This document shows, piece after piece, positions 55,282-64,000 of a stretch of DNA of 64,000 nt. This stretch comes from Panaeolus papilionaceus (taxonomy: Eukaryota > Basidiomycota > Agaricomycetes > Agaricales). A program made the position numbers and the translations under genes. Within the stretch, counting starts at the first letter, position 1. Every line of letters begins with the position of its first letter. The notes under the pieces are model-generated. The model ran no database searches. It was not told the DNA's origin and worked only from the letters and a program-made list of their open reading frames with translations. The stretch is taken from contig JADNRZ010000022.1 in the NCBI GenBank assembly GCA_015501605.1, positions 1 through 64,000 on the forward strand. Direction: 5' to 3'.

Positions 55282-58200
55282 ATGGAAGAGCCACACAACA
55301 AGTCTATCAAGAAACCAAAGAAAGTCGATACTCTCGCCGCCGCTCTCGGCCTCAAGGGTTCCTTGCGCATCGTGCCCCAAGGTGTTACTCGCAAACCTCA
55401 CATTGTCCTTAAACGCGTCGACGACGACGACGATTTTGCTGCAGCAGGCTCTTCCAAGCGTGTAGCGCGCTTTGCTTTTTCGACAGCGAAGAGGATACAA
55501 CTTAAACCAGATGCAGATCTCATATTTGCGCTGGAAGCTCCAGACGGGGAGGGCTTGCTCTTGGAGGGGGATATTGATTCTGGTACGGACTCTGAGGCAG
55601 AGGAGTCTGAGCACCAACAACAACCAGTAAAGCGAAATGAAGTCACTACCACCGCAGACCAAACGAAGATAGGTCGCCTCCCGCCCAAGATGCGCAAGTG
55701 CTTACAGAAGACATCTGCCTTCAATGACTACTACCATTGTACGATTAAGTGTTTTTAGTCAACGGCCACTATATACTAACATTATACAGATGGACCGGAA
55801 AAGAATTTCGGCTTTCCTGGCTATCCCATGAGCGTTGAACTACCACGCGTTTATAGCGACGCTACCGTACAAACTGAGATGCCTTCCCCGTCTACCCACT
55901 CCCCACCCAAAGCACACCCACTTCCATCTTCAACACTCCCTCGATACCTATCACCATCCTATAATGCAGTGACTTCCAAATCTCCTCTACAGCTTCCGTC
56001 GCCCGTGTCTGCAGACCACGCGCGAGAGCAGCCAATTATAGACGGCACAACTGGTGGCGCTGAGCATGAGGAAGTCGACGATGAATCGGTGCGTCCTTTC
56101 TTTTCATATCGCGCTTTTTCAATTAAATATGCCTCCTAGTCATCGCGAGTTGAGCGAAGTCTTTCGCCCATGGATTTCAGCAGTGTAGAGTCTTCGCCTC
56201 AATGTTCGCCTCCAGCTGAACTCCCGCAGGAAAAGAACGTAGCGCTTCCATCTGTTTCCTCACAGACAGAAACCTCGTCACATATTACTCCCATTGAGAA
56301 GGACTCCCTCCTTTTTAGTGCGCCAAAAGATTTTGAGATGCTTGATGTACCCCCCCAACAAGGTGACGGGCCGCCAGTGACCACCCCTGCAGAAGTTCCA
56401 CCACTCGTTTCAGAAACAGAACCTTCCCTCATTTCTTCAAGCGAGGACGGTACGTATTTGAATTGATCGTACCCTTTTCATACTCACATGAGACAGTAGC
56501 CGCCCCTCCGGAAGCAAGCCAGGACAGTGCTGAGGGGCAGAAGGCAATCACGCCACCAAAAATCGGTTTTGAACCCAACGAGGTATAGTGTACTAATCTT
56601 GCGACGCTCTCAATATGTTTACAACGGGATATAGGCCCCACAGACTTCAGTCGCCCGACAAGCCGCTACAGCATTTGAGAGAATTCCTGCTGACAATCTT
56701 GGAAAGCCACCTCCAATCGGTCCCCGCGCCATGAGGGAGCAACTGTCTTCCAAGGTGTATTCATCTGCGACCACACCCGCCAGCACAATCCCCATGCCTA
56801 TATCTACCCGTCGTGTACCTCAGTCTACTGTTGAGACAGACCGCCCGTCGTCACCAGCACCTGACCCGAGAACAGTAGCATACATTCCTCATGGAACCAC
56901 GACGAATCCTCTCGGTATACGACCTTCACAAGTATTCAAGCCGCCTACTGGCCCACGCGCGTTGGTTGCAAATACATTAGCTACAGCTGCTGTTTCCACT
57001 GTACCCAAGAAGCCGGTCGTCGTCGGCTCAGGTTGGACAGCCGTGAGGAATCCCCTTACCACTTCAAGCTCTGTTTCTTCCTCAAGTAAAGCTGGTGCTG
57101 CCAGCAGCGTGTTTCAGACGCCATCGGCCTCATCTTCATCTAACTCTCCAGCACCAACAACCCATTCACAACCTAAGGCCGCCAACAGAAGTGCAGGTGC
57201 AGAAGCGGGTAGAAAAAACTTGTCGCTGATGTTATCGTATTCACCGTCGCCTGAGCCACCGGATAACTCTCAACGGACTGCAGGATGGTCCGGTTGGAAG
57301 CCTTTGTCACCGAAAGGTTCAAGTTCAACAAATGAACCAAGCGCAAGTGAGACAGCGGAGAGGGAAAGATCACCTTCCTTGAAGCGCATGTGGGATGACA
57401 CTGCCAGCTGGGCATCCCCTGCCACCAATTCATCCGATATTCAGAAAGAGAAAGAAGCAGATGGAACAGGCTATACGACGAAAAGGGCGCGGCTTGAGGA
57501 TAGGGACCAACTCGGACCACTATCTCACAAGACAACCCATAGGCGCAACCCCTCTGCACAGGTGGTGCTTACAACACCAAGGCCTCCACAGCGAGCAGCA
57601 CCCATACCCACCCCGCCCGGCACTGGTAAAGTCAAAAGTTTGTGCATTATTTTTGTGTACACTGTAATTTGATGATGACCTTAATTTGTGTTTCAGCTCT
57701 CCCGCCTCAGCTTATTCATCCGCTTCCTGCGAAACCATTGCTTGCCATTAACGGAGGCCCAGTGCTCGCAGGATCTTCGTATCGCCCTGGTCGAGACTCG
57801 AGGGATAGGGATAGGGACAGAGACGAACGCGACGACTTCTCTATGAGTCGCAGGAAACGTGTTCATGACCGAGAACACGATGATTATGCAGATCGTGGTC
57901 GTGACAGGAGCGCGAGCGCTGGACCTTCGGCAAAGGGTGGTGCTGGACTAAGCGCGTCAGCTAGGGTTGGAAGGAGTAGTGTGGGTGCATCAACGTCAAC
58001 GACAGGGACGCAGTGGCCTGCTACGACGACCAGCACGATATCGGTGCTTGAGGGGCAAGCCGATGGAGACCTGGGTGTTTTACAAGTGGCGGTCAGCTCA
58101 GACGGCGTGCATGTGGCCTTGATTTGTGAGTTGATTCCAGTTTCTTTAGTTGACACTCAACGTCTGATATCACAGGTGCTGACCGGTCTGTGCGAGTCTG

Positions 58201-59441
58201 GACAACGAAACAACCAGCGACTGAAGTTGCTCGACTGTATAACTCGACTATGCCCGCCTGCATTATCTGGGACTCTAGAGACGCTGGTATTGTGACGCTT
58301 TGCCAGGACGGTGTTGTTGGTTCTTGGATGAAGAAGAACGTGGGTCCCCCTTATTTTTAACAACTTATTTGGACTGATTTCCTACTTTCAGGCGAGCTAT
58401 CGGGAATGGCAATTCGCGAAATGGTTCACTGTAAATGAGGCTCTGGACACTAGTACAACGTTGTTCCTAGCATATTGGAAGGATAGAATTGCAGTATCAA
58501 CACCTTCAGGGGTGAAGTTGTGGATCTTGACTAGTGGTGAGATTTGACAGGTTTGATGAAACAATTATGACTCACAAGGCTACATATAGGTCAGTGGAAG
58601 AGTCAGCGGGATATTGTTCGATCAGGGGTCACGGCAATTAGGTTTGTTCGAGATGGCGAAGTGCTCATGGGAGGGTGCAAAGACGGGGTAATGTGGTGTT
58701 GCGAGGTTCCTAATGGAACATTGAGAGTGCACATGTTCTTGCCTAATGGCAAGGCAATGTGAGTTTTTGTTTTGGAAATGTGTTATATATGAACGTGAAC
58801 TAATGATGGGATATTATAGAACATCTATTGAGGCACACCCTTCTGGTTCCAACCTGCTCGTGACTCAAGAAGGTGGACTGTCGCACTTGGTTACCTTCCG
58901 AGCGACAGAGAATAAAGGAAGCATTGAGAAGACGTATACATCAGAGCGGTTGCAGGTTTTAGCGTCGAATAAAAACTCAGCAGAGAGGCGACTTTCGGCT
59001 GTATTTGCCACTAGGGGGCAGGCAGTATTATTCGGAGTGGTGAATTCATGTACTCTAATCTGGGACAGGAAGAAGGGGGTTATCGTGTATGGGTTGAAAC
59101 ACGAGGAAGGTATGTAAACACTGAAAAGTTAATTGAATGGGCGACAGTTAAACTGGTGTTTTTACAGATGATCCTATTCTGGCTGCAGCTGTAAGCGTGA
59201 ATGATCGTTAGCTGGACTTTTATTGATTTGTATATCGTACGCAGACATTTGATGGGCGTCCTTCAGCTAATATGGATGGGTGGATGATTACTGGAACGAA
59301 ACAAGGGATGTTATATTGGTGGCCACAACCTGTAGCTGCTGCTTCCAATTGTGAGTGCACATGTTATTTTTATTTTTAAATATTTTGATAATTAAGATTT
59401 GAATAGCTGAAGACCGAAAGAAAACCACAACTACGAGTTAA
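55282..59441 (+). CDS. WD40-repeat protein with long disordered N-terminal half, 13 exons, 1167 aa
   Basis: Exons: 55282-55738, 55790-56088, 56140-56449, 56497-56582, 56635-57625, 57697-58125, 58176-58339, 58392-58536, 58590-58758, 58820-59109, 59168-59190 (23 nt), 59245-59350 and 59407-59441. Residues 1 to about 760 are Ser/Pro/Thr-rich, with a short hydrophobic/basic N-terminal motif (KKVDTLAAALGLKGSL), an RD-repeat patch (DSRDRDRDRDERDD) and a likely nuclear signal (SRRKRVHDRE). From about residue 770, WD-like blades appear: QVAVSSDGVHVALICADRSV, VRVWTTK, GIVTLCQDGVVGSWM, AYWKDRIAVSTPSGVKLWIL, VLMGGCKDGVMWCCEV and GWMITGTKQGMLYWW. I do not recognise the orthologue. The basic, Ser-rich half suggests a nuclear regulatory scaffold (inference). 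Confidence 0.8.
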
Positions 59442-60378
59442 ATACTGTACTAGGGTAATATCTGATGGATTATATGTAAAGTCGAAATTGTTTTGTCGAA
59501 AGTGTTATCTTTTATAAATTATTTAATGGTAATAATAATGAAAATCAAGGTTGTTGTTGTTTAGTGTTTGTTTGGTTTCGTGGCGGTCGTAGTTGGTGGT
59601 CGTGAGTAACTGGGCTTCAGTTGTTGCAACTCTCCTCATTGCCTCAAGAGTCAAGTAAAGACCGTCAGCGACAGTCAACATTTCAACAAGAGATTCATTG
59701 TAATTATTTTATTTTTATTTCTTTCTTTGACTCTGTATTTATTAATCTTTTCTTACCACAAGTCTAAACCTAGTTCAATTCCACCAAAGAGCGACATTTC
59801 TATCGACGATATACTGCTCACAACTTGAAACCCAAAGACACAGACCACAAACCAAATCTTGTTCAATCTTTGCCTTGGATTTTTATATTTCTTACTAGGC
59901 AGATCGGTAAGTTTTAAAGACAATGGCTTGAATATCAACAACCCGAGTATCATTTCATTCGTTGTCACCCACTGGACGATTCTATCACATCTTTGGAGAC
60001 GTGTTTGCCTCAACGCAAACAATAAACTTGCACCTCATTCAATCACCCAACTCGCCCAACGAGGATGAACCTTTTACTTCGTGCGACCTCTCGATTCTAT
60101 TGAGTCCAGCCACGAGGTCGTCGTTGCCACGCCCCATCCACCTTCTCTCAGCTGATAACATGACAGCCATTCCTATCTCTTTCCGCACACTTCGTCCTTT
60201 ATTTCTCATTTTCTCATTTATTCTCGACTATATTTACTAACAATTTACTATCTTGCCTAGTAGATCATCGTTAAACCGCTCGACGCCCACTTCGTTTAGA
60301 GTCAACTTGAATCACTTTACCTCTTTCTCACTTCCAGCTCCTTTCCTGTACCTTCACAACGAACAAGATCAATTCAAC
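59442..60378. other. WD40-gene 3' side and CDC42 upstream region
   Basis: No gene seen. The stretch just before CDC42 is C/T-rich, typical of a highly expressed fungal promoter and 5' UTR. Confidence 0.5.
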
Positions 60379-61405
<1,027 letters not shown>

Positions 61406-62713
61406 ATACGCACCCACTTTTGCCATCTTCTTTATCCTCTTTATCCTTACATCTATCCTTTTTTTACTCGTTTAACGACCCGGAATGGGATTCTATTTGT
61501 TGGCTCAGTGGCATTTGTTCATTTCGGTCACGTATTGCGTTTGCTGTTCTTGCACTTCCTGTGCGCACGGAGTTTGCGTTGATGGTGGGTACTGTTAGGG
61601 ATATACATGTTATAGGGCCAGGGAGGCTACCGGGAGAGAACTTGACTTGGAATGCAGCAATGCTGGGACTGGGTTACCTAGAGCTTTTGGATGGGCGATG
61701 GTGAGGAGGCTTGTCCGGTTGCCTTCTGTCGTTCCGATTCGACATCCCCCCTTTCCTGTTGGTTGTTTCGCTTCCGTCGCGCGACTTTATCCAACTCTGA
61801 CTGTATTCCGCATGCACATCGTTTCCCTGCGTTCCCATCTCATGTTAAGTCCCCCGCATCACACGTCAAACTCCTCGCACATACGAAACATCATTCCGCC
61901 GTTCTTCGTCTCGCCAACTGTCCAATATTTTGAATCTTTTTCCCATGCCTTTCCCTCTCTACGAATAGCGATCGACCTTTTGTTTATCCTTTATCACGTC
62001 TTTACGTTCTTTTTCCCGTCGTTCACTCGGCCCTTAAGTTCTATGACTCTTCAACTACCTTTACTTAGTTTCCTTTCAATGAGATTGCCTTTTTCTACTT
62101 TAATCCGGATGCTTTTCGTTGCTTTTTTCAACACCTGTGCGTGCTTTAAGTCTCTTGCTACATTTCTTTATTCTTGATGGTACCTTGCTGTTTCGTGTTT
62201 TTCATTGGTATTTTTGCTTGCTGTATTCATTCGATACCCTTTAGTCGTTCAGAATGCATCAGCATATAGCGCTCAATAATGCTTACAGCTTTGGGTTTTA
62301 ACTCGTAACTTTAGCTCATACAGCAGCCAAGTTGTGTGACAAGTAAAAATCTAACAGACAGGAGGTTAGGATATTTAAGCGCTGGGACAATCTTTTTGTC
62401 GCTAATGAAATTAAAAGCTTGCTACAAATACATAGGAGCTTAAAAACTATCATCCGAGCATATGTTATGTTTACTATATAATCTGTATAGGTCCGTGTCC
62501 ATGAAGGGTGTTGTTGGTGCAAATGTATTTAGTCCAAACGTGAGGTTGTAGTTGGTCCGTTGCAGAGAAAAGCAAGTCCATGGCTATCCAAAAAGCTAAA
62601 GGTCCACAGGAGGATATGTTGAAAATGGAAAGAAAATAGAAAGAGATGCTGCAAACGTACCCGTTAGCATGTGTCTAACATTAGAGATCGTATTGATATT
62701 AAAAATACGCGGT
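61406..62713. other. CDC42 3' region, no gene seen
   Basis: T-rich and C/T-rich. Open frames such as 61647-62177 are T-rich low-complexity translations without motifs. Confidence 0.5.
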
Positions 62714-63148
62714 TCATGAAGGCCTTGCAGCGGCAGGTGTAGCAATGATGTCAAACGACTGCAAACTGCTACTTCGCTTTCTATTCCAACTTGCTGAGGG
62801 TAAACCGGTGGGTGCAGTGGGGGGGCTATTGGGATCAGCGGGTATGTTTTGGCGTCGCTGGTGAGGATATTGCTCAGGAATCGAGGCCTTTGGCTGATCT
62901 GTGGATGTCATCCTGTTCTCCTTCGACAATACTGCACGTATGTTGTATTGCTTTAGAGCTCTTCCCTTTGAACGGGGTGGTATGCTGGCTCCAGATACGC
63001 CTTGTCTGTCCATCGATGTGTAGTGGTGCGTCGATGAGGGGATATATGCAGGACGTGCAGAGGTGCATATAAGCAGCCCAAGGGTGACGTACAGGGAAAG
63101 GATACAGCCTATTATGCTGTTCGGTGCCAACGACCTGAGGATGCGCAT
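62714..63148 (-). CDS. Small protein with N-terminal hydrophobic segment, possibly secreted, 144 aa
   Basis: The frame from the ATG at 63148 begins MRILRSLAPNSIIGCILSLY followed by VTLGLLICTSARPAY, which looks like a signal peptide or anchor with a possible cleavage after the TSA motif. The rest is polar and Pro/Ser/Arg-rich (SIPEQYPHQRRQ, ADPNSPPTAPTGLPSASWNR) with no cysteine pattern. A longer reading upstream begins with a non-ATG codon. No family is recognised, and it could be a chance frame. Confidence 0.35.
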   Translation of the reverse strand: MRILRSLAPNSIIGCILSLYVTLGLLICTSARPAYIPSSTHHYTSMDRQGVSGASIPPRSKGRALKQYNIRAVLSKENRMTSTDQPKASIPEQYPHQRRQNIPADPNSPPTAPTGLPSASWNRKRSSSLQSFDIIATPAAARPS

Positions 63149-63479
63149 ACTGAATTTACTAGGGAGAGATGGAAACACGGTACGAAAGCGCCTCCCTCTC
63201 AGGGTGTTCGAAGGTGGTCAACACTTTGAGTTGATCTTCACAGCTTTATAGACAGTTTTTGTCTCATTTTTGTGCATAACAACTTAAACGTCTATGGTGC
63301 TTCAGTGAGTACACTTTGTTCCATGAGGAAAGGAGAATCTGTCGTACTCAGGGGCTAAATCCCAAAAAAGGTAAACGTGACCAAGTCATTACCTACTCTA
63401 ACAAATAAAAGCAAACTATGACCGCAATGCTTTTGAAATTTCTGGGAAACGACCAACAACCACTACCTCTAAATTATCC

Positions 63480-64000
63480 ATGTCGCGCCCTCAGGATGAT
63501 AGGAATCAGGAGGCAACTGTATACCTCGTAAGTTTCATTTTGATTTGTATGTGATGGAGGCTCACAAATGATTATAATATACACAGGGAAACCTTGACGA
63601 GAGATGTAGCGATGCTCTCATCTGGGAGCTCATGTTACAAGCAGGGCCAGTCGGTGAGTTGTACTTGCATTGACTTCTTACTACTTTCTGACGCGGCTCA
63701 TATCTCGGTGGATTCTCAGTAAACGTACATTTACCCAAGGATCGTATATCTATGGCACACCAAGGGTACGGTTTTTGCGAGTTTTTGACAGAGGAAGATG
63801 CAGAATACGCGTGTAAGATTATGAATCAGATAAAACTCTGGGGAAAACCTATACGTGTCAACAAGGTATGCCCTGAATTCCTCTAGCCTATAGCGTTGAT
63901 ACATAATTCATTCCGGCACATAGGCATCTTCCGACAAGAAGCAGCTGGATGTAGGAGCCAACCTGTTCATCGGAAACTTGGACGAGAATGTAGACGAGCG
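63480..64000 (+). CDS. SF3B4: Splicing factor 3B subunit 4 (SF3B4/Hsh49-like), 5' part
   Basis: SF3B4 is the two-RRM subunit of the U2 snRNP SF3b complex that contacts pre-mRNA near the branch site. Exons seen: 63480-63527, 63587-63653, 63720-63865 and 63924 to the window edge. The protein starts [20 protein letters not shown] (RNP2 of RRM1). It continues [20 protein letters not shown], then [20 protein letters not shown] (RNP1), [20 protein letters not shown], and [15 protein letters not shown] at the beginning of RRM2. The remainder lies outside the window. Confidence 0.92.

Noticed and set aside
61647..62177. 176-codon T-rich frame downstream of CDC42
   Set aside because: Low-complexity Phe/Ser/Leu translation of a T-rich 3' region without motifs.

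Overview
The window is nuclear DNA of a filamentous basidiomycete, most likely an Agaricomycete. Genes are dense and cut by many short introns (about 45-75 nt, GT-AG with a few GC-AG). The transposons are of agaric type: a KDZ-associated cysteine-cluster protein, a Ty3/Gypsy chromovirus-like element, a LINE, and MITEs. No CRISPR array, rRNA or bacterial-style operon is seen. Exon coordinates come from reading splice sites and reading frames by eye. Family names come from remembered conserved motifs, not from a search.

Layout. 1-12150 is a transposon graveyard: a KDZ-associated CxC6-like pseudogene broken by a LINE fragment; a dense TGTGACA/TGTCACA array; about 180-bp degenerate tandem repeats; two joined Gypsy pol copies, the longer one split by a CACTG-ended MITE; a zinc-knuckle ORF located 3' of pol; a 3' LTR holding a reversed nested LTR; and a solo LTR with a perfect 5-bp target duplication. 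12559-23740 is genic: cyclase-associated protein (CAP), an MZM1 gene that overlaps or fuses with a mitochondrial GGQ release-factor-like gene, histone H1, an F-box-like gene, an unknown gene, and glutathione reductase with a possible non-AUG mitochondrial leader. 24020-36560 is gene-poor: a degenerate tRNA-Tyr, one disordered-protein gene, and a TA-flanked Tc1/mariner-like MITE inside an 88-bp inverted repeat. 36561-64000 is a dense housekeeping block: eRF1, POP7 (RNase P/MRP), a TauD-type dioxygenase, a large-subunit catalase, a MIF-like tautomerase, a PI-PLC-X protein, a membrane-anchored beta-propeller/amidohydrolase, EMC4, a WD40 protein, CDC42, a small secreted-like ORF, and SF3B4 running off the right edge.

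Shared themes. Gene expression is represented by eRF1, the mitochondrial release factor, POP7 and SF3B4. Redox defence is represented by glutathione reductase and catalase. Actin and polarity are represented by CAP and CDC42. The most distinctive observations are: the MZM1/release-factor locus, where retaining one intron creates the MZM1 stop codon and splicing it fuses the two proteins in frame; the AUG-less, presequence-like open frame upstream of glutathione reductase; and several transposon insertions whose target-site duplications, and in one case the empty site, can be read inside the window.
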